A DNA stretch of 64,000 bases from Glycomyces salinus (GTDB lineage: Bacteria; Actinomycetota; Actinomycetes; Mycobacteriales; Micromonosporaceae). This document shows positions 44,281-51,877 of the stretch, piece by piece. Below the pieces are notes generated by a model. It worked only from the letters and a program-made list of their open reading frames with translations, searched no databases and was not told where the DNA came from. The translations under genes and the position numbers were made by a program. Position 1 is the first letter of the stretch. Each line of letters starts with the position of its first letter. The DNA lies in contig NZ_JAELXW010000006.1 of assembly GCF_016428645.1 (NCBI RefSeq), forward strand, positions 116,297 to 180,296. The letters are read 5' to 3'.

Positions 44281-45038
44281 GGGCGCGCCTCCTCGGGGGT
44301 GCCGAAGTAGATGGTGCGGGCGGCTGCGGCCAGGTGTGCCTGCTGCTTGGTGGGGATGCCGGTGCGGTTCCAGTGGAAGATGAGGTGGTGTGCGATCAGC
44401 GCTCGTAGACCGCGGGTCGTGCGGCCGCTGGCGGTGAGCTCGGCGAGGGAGCTGCCAAGCTTCGCGGTGGCGTCGAACCAGGACCGGTGGGGTTCGAGTC
44501 GGGGATTGGGTTGCTGCCAGGGGTCGCGGGTGAGGAGGGCGGCGAGCCGGGTCCGCCATGCCTGGTTGGGTTCGGTTGTGGTGGTCCGCATGGAGGTGAT
44601 GCGCGCCCAGATGTCACCTTGCTCCCACCAGTCGAGTCCGGCCGCCCGCATGAGGTGGGCGGCCAGGAGGGTCGAGTAGGTGGCGCGGCTGGCGGTGAAG
44701 TCGGATTCGGTTAGGGCGGTGGCGAGGTGGCGGCTTTCGGCGTGGAAGAAGTCGTGGGCGGCCGCGATGGCTTCGGGTCCGCCGAAGGCGTGGGTCTCGG
44801 GTTCGTAGATGGCGGGGTTCCAGGCGGTGATGGTCTCGGGGACCAGGCCGTCGAGCGTTGCGTGGATCGCCTCCGGTTGGGTCGCGGGGTCGGGGGGTGC
44901 CCATCGGATGCGGAAGGGGTGTTTGCGGATGAAGAACCATGGCGCTGCGGCGGCGGTGAAGATGGGCAGTATCCGGTCGGTCAGGACCGTCTCAGCGGTG
45001 CTGGCGAGGTGGAGGTTGACTTGGTGCCACGCGGTCAC
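44277..45038 (-). CDS. Stand-alone SpaB_C-like (thiopeptide-type) biosynthesis protein
   Basis: A 253-residue protein matching the C-terminal elimination domain of class I dehydratases: WHQVNLHLASTAETVLTDRI at the start, FFIRKHPFRIRW, and YEPETHAFGGPEAIAAAHDFFHAES. The family removes glutamate from glutamylated Ser/Thr or builds thiopeptide rings. The full-length LanB of this cluster already has such a domain, so this is a second, separate copy with a possibly distinct reaction. GTG start at 45038 with AAAGGA upstream. Confidence 0.85.
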   Translation of the reverse strand: MTAWHQVNLHLASTAETVLTDRILPIFTAAAAPWFFIRKHPFRIRWAPPDPATQPEAIHATLDGLVPETITAWNPAIYEPETHAFGGPEAIAAAHDFFHAESRHLATALTESDFTASRATYSTLLAAHLMRAAGLDWWEQGDIWARITSMRTTTTEPNQAWRTRLAALLTRDPWQQPNPRLEPHRSWFDATAKLGSSLAELTASGRTTRGLRALIAHHLIFHWNRTGIPTKQQAHLAAAARTIYFGTPEEARP

Positions 45039-45052
45039 TGGGTGGTGTCCTT

Positions 45053-46192
45053 TCAGGCCAGGAGAAGTAGGAGGTCCCAGGTCGGGTTGGGTTGGTGTCT
45101 GCTGGTGAGCGCGGCGAGCGCCTGACCTGGCTGTCCTTCGAGGAGATCGCTGCCGCCGCTCGGGCGTATCCGGTCAGCGAGGTGACTCAGGAGGTGGTCG
45201 TCAATGACGTCGGGCTCGTCCTGGTGTGCGCGCCAGGCGGTTTGGTAGATCCCGGCCCAGCCGTGGCAGAGCGAGGCGTCGGTGACGTGGGTGAGTTGGT
45301 CGGGGTCGGTCAGGCAGGAGCGCAGCGCGAGGGCGGCGGTGAGGGCGCGGTCGCGGTCGCCGAGGGCGATGCCGGCGAGCTGCTGGGCGCGGGCGATGCC
45401 GGGGGTGCCGTAGCACCAGGAGGGGCGGCCCGGCGCCGGTTGATCGGAGGTGTTCGCGTCGAGTTCGGCGAGGGTGATCCAGTGGGGCCACCACGGTGTG
45501 GTCGTGGATTGCTGCCAGTGGTCGAAGATCGCCAGGTAGTGGCCGATGGCTTCCGCGTGGGCGGGTCCGGTGGTCTGTTCGATGGTCGCGAGCGCGAGGA
45601 GGGCGAGGGGTCCGGCGATGCCGTGGGCGATCCCGAGGTTGCCGTGGCCGCCGGCCAGGGGCGGGTCGGTGACGTTGGGGGCGTGGTCAACCCACCAGAG
45701 GGGGAGGCCGTCGCAGTTGCAGCGGGCGGGGTCGGCCAGGAGCGCGAGGTGATCGAGGATAGCGGCCAGTTCGGCCGCGACCGGGTCGGTGTGGAGGAGG
45801 TAGGCGCCCAGGCCGGTCAGTCCGGTGAACAGGTCGTAGCTCTCAAAGCGCGCTGGCCGTCCGGTGCGCAGGCGCCGGTCGGCGGCCTTGAGGTGGGTTC
45901 GGATGACACCGAGAGCGGCCCGATGGAGGCGATCGGGGACGCGTCCGCCGGTGGCGGTGGCGACGGTAAAGGCGATCGCGGGTGCGCCGGTGAGCAGTCC
46001 GGCTTTGGCCCCAGCGTAGACGGACCGGCCGGTGGCGGCTTTGATCCAGTTCAGGGGCGGATGTGGCGGGTCCGGGTGGGCGGCCAGGTACAGGCCGGTG
46101 CCGAGCGGCCCGCTGGCGAGGTCGGTGGCCGTGAACGGATCGTGGGAGGCGTCCGGGATCGTGAGGGAACGGTCGTAGTCGGCGAGGTTCAT
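45053..46192 (-). CDS. LanC-like lanthionine cyclase
   Basis: A 379-residue cyclase that adds cysteine thiols to dehydrated Ser/Thr. Zinc ligands are all present: Cys260 (WCYGTPG), Cys309 and His310 (LCHGWAG). GGHGNLGIAHGIAGPL (181-196) is the family's active-site helix with catalytic-type His190. The ATG at 46192 overlaps the LanB stop as ATGA. Cytosolic, expected to act with LanB on the 51-residue precursor. Confidence 0.92.
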   Translation of the reverse strand: MNLADYDRSLTIPDASHDPFTATDLASGPLGTGLYLAAHPDPPHPPLNWIKAATGRSVYAGAKAGLLTGAPAIAFTVATATGGRVPDRLHRAALGVIRTHLKAADRRLRTGRPARFESYDLFTGLTGLGAYLLHTDPVAAELAAILDHLALLADPARCNCDGLPLWWVDHAPNVTDPPLAGGHGNLGIAHGIAGPLALLALATIEQTTGPAHAEAIGHYLAIFDHWQQSTTTPWWPHWITLAELDANTSDQPAPGRPSWCYGTPGIARAQQLAGIALGDRDRALTAALALRSCLTDPDQLTHVTDASLCHGWAGIYQTAWRAHQDEPDVIDDHLLSHLADRIRPSGGSDLLEGQPGQALAALTSRHQPNPTWDLLLLLA

Positions 46193-49041
46193 CGCGGGTG
46201 TCCTTGCTGGTGGTGGTTGGCGAGTGCGAGGCTGCGGGTGTAGTAGAGCAGGCGTCGTTCGGTCTCGGGGTCGGGTCCGAACAGGCGGTTGCAGACCAGA
46301 TGCAGGAGAGCGGCGGTGACTTCGCTGAGGTCTGGTGGTTGCTCGGTGTTCTGGTGCTGTTGTCGGTAGTTCGCGGCTACGGCGTGGCGATCGGACCAGG
46401 GGGTGTCGTTGTTGGTCGGGGCGGCGTACCGGTGCCGAGCGCGGTTGCGCGTGTGGCGGGCGCGATGGCGAGCGGCGTGCGTGGCGGTGATCGTCTCGGG
46501 GGCGTGCTGATCGATGTGGTCGATCAGCCAGGCCCACGCTGTTTCAGGGGTGTCGGCCAAGGATTCGGCCAGGTGCAGGAGGTTGACGGCTGACCCGGCG
46601 TCGCGGTCGATACTGGACGGTTCTGTGCTGCTGAGGATCGCAGCCGCGCATGTGGAGTCGGCCACGAAGAGATCTTCGGCGACTGCCAGCAGGGGGCCGT
46701 GTCCGTAGCGGTGAGTCTCGGGTCGGTAGGTCGCCAGGTGGCAATCGGAGATCAGGCCGGCCTCGATCAGGAAGCTGGTCCATTCGGCGATGGCCTCCAG
46801 GTCGCCGCGGCCGGTGCGCGGGAGGCGTAGGCGCAAGTGCGGTGCGGGGTCGGGGTAGTGGAGGTACCACGCGCCACCCGTGCTGAGCTGGTCGGTGAAC
46901 GCGGGCAGGTGTCGGGTGATGATCCGTTCGGCCTCGGCGGTGTCGGTGAAGAGATGGAGGCTCCACCAGCGGCCCGTTCCGGGCGGCTGGGCGGTGGCCG
47001 GTGACGCGCCGGGGCGGCGTGGGGCTGGTGCCGGTCGGGCCGGTGGGGCGATGAGGGGGACGTTGATCTCGTGGGATCGGGAGGCGATCCAGTCGGTGCT
47101 GCCCGGTTCGGGGGCTTCGCGCAGCTCGACGGTGCCACCGCGTCGCTGCTCGACGTGGAGCATCTGGCGGTGCTCAGGTCGGTCGAGGTCAAGCGTGAAG
47201 CGCACGTCGGTCGCGCCTACGGCGACGAACCACGCCAGGCCGGTCCGGTCGCACCATGCGGCGAGATCACGGTCCCAGTCGGTGAAGTCCTGGTTCGGGT
47301 CGAGGAGCGCGGCGTCGAGGCGCCAGCGGGCGGGAGCGAGGATCAGTTGTCCGTACTGGACTCTCGGGAGTACGGGGAGGGCATTCGCCGCGCCCCACGT
47401 CCACGGGCCGAGGGCGGTGTCGAAAGCGACGGTCAACTCGGTCAGGAACCGGGTGGCCGGGTGCTGGTACTTGACCGGTTCGATGGCGTTGCAGGTCAAG
47501 GTGCGCACTGGTTGGCCGGTGTCGAGGTTGACAGCCCAGAGTCGTTCGGCGTCGCCGGTGATGCCGATCCGGTCGGGCCGCAGGGCGGTCGGGTCTGCGG
47601 GGTGTTCGCCGATGGGGATGAGTGTGTCGAGCAGGCGAGGGTGGGCGGCGAGGTCGGTCAGGTCGTCGGCGAGCGGGACCGGTGAGGTCTGGGCCCACCG
47701 CCAGCCCGGGTGGGCCCGTTGGAGGTCGGTCAGGGCGTCGCGGGCGGCGGTCGTCGCGGTGGGGTCGAGGTAGGTCAGGTGTCGTCCGGTCGAGTGGAAC
47801 AGCGAAGGTGAGGCGGTGCGGACGGTGGCCGTGAAGTCGCCTCGGTCGACGGCTCCGGGGGCGTCGGCCGCGATGGTGAGGGTGACTTCGGCGCACGGCG
47901 GCGCGGTGGCATCGCTCTGGGAGAGCTCGTCGATGAGCGCGTCGGTCAGGTGCAGCGTGGTCTCGCCTGCCAGGAGGGTGTGTTCGGCGAGTGCGAGGAG
48001 TCGGCGGTCGCGGTCGCCGAAGGCGGGGGCCGGTGCCGGGAAGGCCGAGCCGCGGTAGCCGGCCGGGGGGCCCAGTCCGGCGGCGGGGTCGAGAAGCCGT
48101 GGCAAGGAGACGACGTGGCCGGGACCGTAGTGGTCGAGCCAGCGGCGATGGTAGTCCTGCCAGGCCGGGTCGCCCTTGGGGTGGGGAGAGAGGCGCAGGA
48201 GTATGTCGGCGGCCCGGGCTGCGGCTCGGGCGACCGGTTCGGGGACGGTGAGGGCGGCATCGTAGGCCGCGTTGATGATCGTCGAGGTCTGCGAAGGCGG
48301 GGTGCGGACCGGAAGGGCGGTGATCGAGGTTGCGGTGTCGGTCAGCAGGAGTCGGTGTTCGATGAGTCCGGCGATGACGCGGTGGCAGGCGTCGACGGCC
48401 AGGGCTGGGTGGACGGTGCTGATCGCCTCGGTCAGGGCCTCGATGGTGACCGGCTCGCTCGCGGTGTCCCAGAGGGTCGACAGCGGCTTGGTGCGCCGCA
48501 CGGTGATCGTGCGCGGTTCGGTCTCGATGGTGTCCGCCGGTGCCCAGGGCAGGATGATGCAGGTGGGTCGTTCAAGTGCGAGGGGGTTGCGGCACACCGT
48601 GATCTGGCCGAAGTTCGGTTCGCTCGGCCGGGCCGGGGCGTCGGTCTCGGTGACGAGCCGAGCGTAACTGGTGTGGTGGACGATGGTCGGCTCGGCAGGC
48701 AGGTCGAGCGCGGCCGCGGGGCCGATGACTGCTGGCAGGCAGGCGGCCCAAGTGCCGAACGGGGTGGCGCGGGAGTGGTGTCTCAGCAGGTAACGGGCGA
48801 GCGAGGTCGCGGCACGTCGGACATCGCGATCGGAGCCGTGGCCGGTCAGGATTGAGGCGACCGCGTCGGCCAGGTGCGGACTGGCGAGGGCGACGGCGGC
48901 CGCGAAGCCCGCGTCGGCCCAGCGGGACTTGATCCAGTCGCGTACCTCGGCCGTGGGGGCGGCGAAGTCCGGGAGATCGGGTAGTCGGTCGGTGGTGGTG
49001 GAGAGACGGGCGATCAGGCCCGACGTGGCCGTGAAGGTCAT
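46189..49041 (-). CDS. LanB full-length lantibiotic dehydratase
   Basis: A 950-residue class I dehydratase that uses glutamyl-tRNA to glutamylate Ser/Thr of the precursor and then eliminates glutamate. The N-terminal domain has RYLLRHHSRATPFGTWA (83-99), the signature of the family. The C-terminal elimination domain starts near 670 (WWSLHLFTDTAEAERIITRHLP, then YLHYPDPAPHLRLRLP and YRPETHRYGHGPLLAVAEDLF). Full length and intact. It lies 76 bp after the precursor gene, beyond a strong palindrome. Confidence 0.95.
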   Translation of the reverse strand: MTFTATSGLIARLSTTTDRLPDLPDFAAPTAEVRDWIKSRWADAGFAAAVALASPHLADAVASILTGHGSDRDVRRAATSLARYLLRHHSRATPFGTWAACLPAVIGPAAALDLPAEPTIVHHTSYARLVTETDAPARPSEPNFGQITVCRNPLALERPTCIILPWAPADTIETEPRTITVRRTKPLSTLWDTASEPVTIEALTEAISTVHPALAVDACHRVIAGLIEHRLLLTDTATSITALPVRTPPSQTSTIINAAYDAALTVPEPVARAAARAADILLRLSPHPKGDPAWQDYHRRWLDHYGPGHVVSLPRLLDPAAGLGPPAGYRGSAFPAPAPAFGDRDRRLLALAEHTLLAGETTLHLTDALIDELSQSDATAPPCAEVTLTIAADAPGAVDRGDFTATVRTASPSLFHSTGRHLTYLDPTATTAARDALTDLQRAHPGWRWAQTSPVPLADDLTDLAAHPRLLDTLIPIGEHPADPTALRPDRIGITGDAERLWAVNLDTGQPVRTLTCNAIEPVKYQHPATRFLTELTVAFDTALGPWTWGAANALPVLPRVQYGQLILAPARWRLDAALLDPNQDFTDWDRDLAAWCDRTGLAWFVAVGATDVRFTLDLDRPEHRQMLHVEQRRGGTVELREAPEPGSTDWIASRSHEINVPLIAPPARPAPAPRRPGASPATAQPPGTGRWWSLHLFTDTAEAERIITRHLPAFTDQLSTGGAWYLHYPDPAPHLRLRLPRTGRGDLEAIAEWTSFLIEAGLISDCHLATYRPETHRYGHGPLLAVAEDLFVADSTCAAAILSSTEPSSIDRDAGSAVNLLHLAESLADTPETAWAWLIDHIDQHAPETITATHAARHRARHTRNRARHRYAAPTNNDTPWSDRHAVAANYRQQHQNTEQPPDLSEVTAALLHLVCNRLFGPDPETERRLLYYTRSLALANHHQQGHPR

Positions 49042-49079
49042 CGCGGAGCGGTCTTTCGGTCTCGGTCGGATTTGAGAAC

Positions 49080-49109
49080 AGCGGGGTACCGCCGCGGCGG
49101 TACCCCGCT
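49080..49109. terminator. 30-bp perfect palindrome between precursor and LanB genes
   Basis: A 15-bp arm beginning AGCGGGGTACC is followed directly by its complement. Placed 8 nt after the precursor stop, it can act as a partial terminator or RNA-stabilising stem, giving more precursor than enzyme. Confidence 0.7.
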
Positions 49110-49117
49110 GGCCTGCC

Positions 49118-49273
49118 TCAGGTGCAGGTCACGCAGGCGCTGGCCCGGGTGCTGGTGCAGTTGTCGGACGTGGCCTCCATGAGGGTGGCGTACTGGTCGC
49201 CTTCGACGAAGCTGATGTCCAGGTCGAACTCCTCGACGCTGACGTCAGGGGTCTCGATGGTGGTGCTTTCCAT
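49118..49273 (-). CDS. FxLD-family lanthipeptide precursor
   Basis: A 51-residue precursor peptide. The leader has the FxLD motif FDLD (16-19) recognised by class I enzymes; the core is the Cys/Ser/Thr-rich C-terminus SDNCTSTRASACVTCT with Cys39, Cys47 and Cys50 and Ser/Thr at 35, 36, 40-42, 45, 49 and 51. Up to three (methyl)lanthionine rings are possible. AGGAGG lies 7 nt before the ATG at 49273, so a longer N-terminal frame is rejected. Cleavage site and final structure are unknown. Confidence 0.92.
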   Translation of the reverse strand: MESTTIETPDVSVEEFDLDISFVEGDQYATLMEATSDNCTSTRASACVTCT

Positions 49274-49320
49274 GGGTTTTCCTCCTCTCTGGTACTCGGG
49301 GGACGAGGACTTTGCCCTGC

Positions 49321-50556
49321 TCACGCATCGGGCCAGTCGACGGTGATGCGTGAGCAGGGACGTTCTTCGACCAGCCCTGCCGGGAGCAGGGCCGAGCTGG
49401 CACCGGTCGGCCAGACGGTGATGCGCGCTTCCTTGCCCCTGGCGCAGGCGTCCCAGTCGCGGACCAGAGCCGCCAAGCGCTCGGCGAGCGCTTCGGCGTC
49501 CGGGCCGTGCCCCTGTGCGCCGATCTCGTAGTGGTCGGAGTCGGCTCGTGGCTCATCCCGGAGCGTGAGGAACGCGAGGTTGCGGTCGTTGTAGAGCGTG
49601 ATTGAGCCGAGGCCGATGATGGTTTTGAGCCTTCCGGATCGCCGCGCCTGCGTGGCGGCTTTGAGGTGGGCGGTGTTCTGCGACCAGGCCGCGATCCACA
49701 GTTCCAGGTCGTTCCAGATCGTCGTCGGAGTCACCTCGGCCCCGGTCCAGACGGTGACCGGGTCAGTCTCGATCGCCGCTCGCATCGATTCGGGTTCGAT
49801 CGGCTGGTGGGAGTCGACGCGCAGTCCGGTGCCGTCCTCATCGAGGAACACGGCGCGCTCGTCGAAGGCCATGCCGCCCTGGCCGGGGACGAAGCCGCCG
49901 AAGTCGTAGCCGGTGGAGACGAGCCGGTCGCCGTCGCGCTCGAACCTGACGGTGCGGGTCATGCTGCGCAGCCGCAGTGGCGCGACGATCGCGCCGCCGG
50001 GTTTGAGCTGGTCGCGCCAGGCTGGAGGGATGTCGGCGCAGGTGACGGTGACGATGATCCGGTCGAACGGGGCGGCCTCGGCCGCGCCCTTGGAACCGTC
50101 GGCGCAGACCAAGCGGACCGAGTCGAATCCGGCCGCAGTCAGGGAGGCACTGGCGCGGTCGATGACGGATTGATCGATGTCCACCGACACCACCGCGCCA
50201 CCGGGCCCGACCAGTTCGCTGATCAGGGCCGCGTTGTAGCCGCCCGATCCGATCTCCAGCACCCGCATGCCCGGACCGATGCCGGCCTGGTCGAGCATCG
50301 TGGCGATGATGTTCGGCGCTGAGACGGTCGAGGTCGAGACTCCACGCTCGTTCTGCTCGTAGCGCACGATGTCGTTGGCGTAGGCCGCTTCGAGGCTGGC
50401 ACCAGGGCAGAACTCGTGCCTCGGCACCCGCTCGAGCGCGGCCCGAACTGCGGGCGAGAGCGGGCGTCCGATCTGGTCGGCCTCGGAGGCCACTGCTTCG
50501 ACCATGGCAGCTCGGAGTTGTTCGGCCCGCTGGTCGTTCGCTTCGGTAGTGGGCAT
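49321..50556 (-). CDS. FxLD-system PIMT-like methyltransferase
   Basis: A 411-residue protein-L-isoaspartate O-methyltransferase homologue. SAM motif I is VLEIGSGGYNAAL (98-110), with VSVDIDQSV and PAWRDQLKPGGAIVAPLR following. An additional C-terminal region of about 180 residues, with WNDLELWIAAWSQ, marks the FxLD-system form. In related lanthipeptides such enzymes methylate an Asp of the modified core to form an aspartimide or isoaspartate. Asp37 of the precursor, next to Asn38-Cys39, is the likely site. ATG has AAGGGA upstream. Confidence 0.9.
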   Translation of the reverse strand: MPTTEANDQRAEQLRAAMVEAVASEADQIGRPLSPAVRAALERVPRHEFCPGASLEAAYANDIVRYEQNERGVSTSTVSAPNIIATMLDQAGIGPGMRVLEIGSGGYNAALISELVGPGGAVVSVDIDQSVIDRASASLTAAGFDSVRLVCADGSKGAAEAAPFDRIIVTVTCADIPPAWRDQLKPGGAIVAPLRLRSMTRTVRFERDGDRLVSTGYDFGGFVPGQGGMAFDERAVFLDEDGTGLRVDSHQPIEPESMRAAIETDPVTVWTGAEVTPTTIWNDLELWIAAWSQNTAHLKAATQARRSGRLKTIIGLGSITLYNDRNLAFLTLRDEPRADSDHYEIGAQGHGPDAEALAERLAALVRDWDACARGKEARITVWPTGASSALLPAGLVEERPCSRITVDWPDA

Positions 50557-50606
50557 GTGGGTCCCTTCATGGTTGTGTGGTCCGTCCCTATGCGCATGGT
50601 GTCGCG

Positions 50607-51353
50607 TCAGGGCGCCAAATCGGGGTAGGACAGAGATGGCTGCGGTGCGCCGTCATTGGTCGAGCGTTGCGCTGACGATTCCCATTCGGCGTAGAACTGC
50701 TCGAGATACATCTCCATGAATACGTGGCGCTTCTCGGCTATGTCCCGGGCCGATTCGGTGTTCAATCGTTCCTTCAGCAGCAGCAACTTTTCGTAGAAGT
50801 GGTTGATGCTGGTGCCCCGGTGGTTGAGGTACTGCTTGGTGGTCGCATGGAGTTGGACCGGCACCGAGGGATCGTGCATGGCGCGGCCCTTATGGCCGCC
50901 GTAGGTGAAGCACCTGGCGATGCCGACCGCGCCCAGGGCGTCGAGTCGGTCAGCGTCCTGGACGCACATGCCTTCCAGGGTCAGCGGGGTCGTTGGCGTC
51001 TCGGCGCCCTTGAAGGAGAGTCCGGCGATGTCGCCGGCGAGACGGTCGGCCCGGTCGGTGTCGACACCTTGGGCGAGCAGCCATGTGCGTGCGGTGCGGC
51101 TCCCGGAATGTTCGTCACCGGTGAACTTGAAGTCGGCCACGTCGTGCAGGGCGGCGATGAGCTCGACGTCCTCGAGATTCGCTGCTTCGGCTCGTGCGAG
51201 TCGGCGGGCCATGCGGAAAACCCGCATCACGTGGTGGATGTCGTGGCCGGTCGCATCGGCGGCGAGCTCGCTGGAGGCATGGTCCAGCGCGGATTGCACG
51301 AGCGGCGACGAGGGTTGTCTCTGGTCTGGAGTCTGGGATTCGGTTGAGTGCAT
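50607..51353 (-). CDS. HD-domain phosphohydrolase
   Basis: A 248-residue metal-dependent phosphohydrolase. HD-superfamily residues: His40 (GHDIHHVMRV), His70-Asp71 (IAALHDVADF) and a later Asp in CVQDADRLDALGAVG. The region resembles YedJ/YpgQ-type nucleotidases. It lies 50 bp upstream of the methyltransferase gene on the same strand. Its role in the cluster is unknown; it may act on nucleotide by-products or be a passenger. ATG 51353 is used because the longer frame reads through the tRNA-Ser gene. Confidence 0.85.
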   Translation of the reverse strand: MHSTESQTPDQRQPSSPLVQSALDHASSELAADATGHDIHHVMRVFRMARRLARAEAANLEDVELIAALHDVADFKFTGDEHSGSRTARTWLLAQGVDTDRADRLAGDIAGLSFKGAETPTTPLTLEGMCVQDADRLDALGAVGIARCFTYGGHKGRAMHDPSVPVQLHATTKQYLNHRGTSINHFYEKLLLLKERLNTESARDIAEKRHVFMEMYLEQFYAEWESSAQRSTNDGAPQPSLSYPDLAP

Positions 51354-51391
51354 AGCGTTCTCCAATGCCGATAGTGCGGTTCTGTGGTTCG

Positions 51392-51482
51392 CGGAGGCGG
51401 AGGGATTCGAACCCTCGGGACGGGGGCTGCCCGCCCACTGGTTTTCAAGACCAGCGCGATAAGCCAGCTCTGCCACGCCTCC
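51392..51482 (-). tRNA. tRNA-Ser (TGA)
   Basis: A class II tRNA with long variable arm. Acceptor GGAGGCG pairs with CGCCTCC, discriminator G; anticodon stem CTGGT/ACCAG around loop CTTGAAA gives TGA; T-arm GAGGGTTCGAATCCCTC. CCA is not encoded. It lies between the HD gene and a hypothetical gene, in the same direction as the lanthipeptide block. This is usually an essential single-copy tRNA, so it may mark an integration junction. Confidence 0.94.
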
Positions 51483-51548
51483 GGGGTGGGGCCGCCACTG
51501 CGAGTGGGAGGTCGCGGCTGGTCGTGGCGGCCCCAGTCTCTGGTTGGG

Positions 51549-51860
51549 TCACGGTGGTGGGGGTGGGTCGGTGGCGAGCTTGGCGAGCGTGGCCTTGTGC
51601 GGTGCCAGCCAGGAACGGATCCGCATATCGCCGATCGCCCACTCGTCGGTCACTCGCTCGTAGTCGGTGATCGCGCCGTCGGCATCGACGGTGATGCGGG
51701 CGTGTGGGACGAGGACGGTGTCGGCCCCGACGCGGCTGATCACCGATACCTGGAACTGGTCGGTACGCGGTTCGGCTTCGATGGCCACGTGCAGCACGTC
51801 GCCTTGGAAGGTGAACAGCACGGGCGCGTCGGCGAAGTCGCGGAGTCGGTCTTGTGTCAT
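51549..51860 (-). CDS. Small hypothetical protein after sulfotransferase
   Basis: A 103-residue protein starting ATG 51860: MTQDRLRDFADAPVLFTFQ, with a beta-rich middle (VLHVAIEAEPRTDQFQVSVISRVGADTVLVPHARI) and a Pro-rich end (DPPPPP). No family is recognised. It follows the sulfotransferase gene by 17 bp in the same strand, so probably one transcript. Confidence 0.65.
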   Translation of the reverse strand: MTQDRLRDFADAPVLFTFQGDVLHVAIEAEPRTDQFQVSVISRVGADTVLVPHARITVDADGAITDYERVTDEWAIGDMRIRSWLAPHKATLAKLATDPPPPP

Positions 51861-51877
51861 GACTAGCCTCTCTTCGA

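Noticed and set aside
45092..46243. 383-codon plus-strand frame opposite LanC
   Set aside because: It is a shadow of the LanC/LanB coding frames; it has no domain signature.
51354..51476. N-terminal extension of the HD protein
   Set aside because: These codons are the tRNA-Ser gene read as protein.
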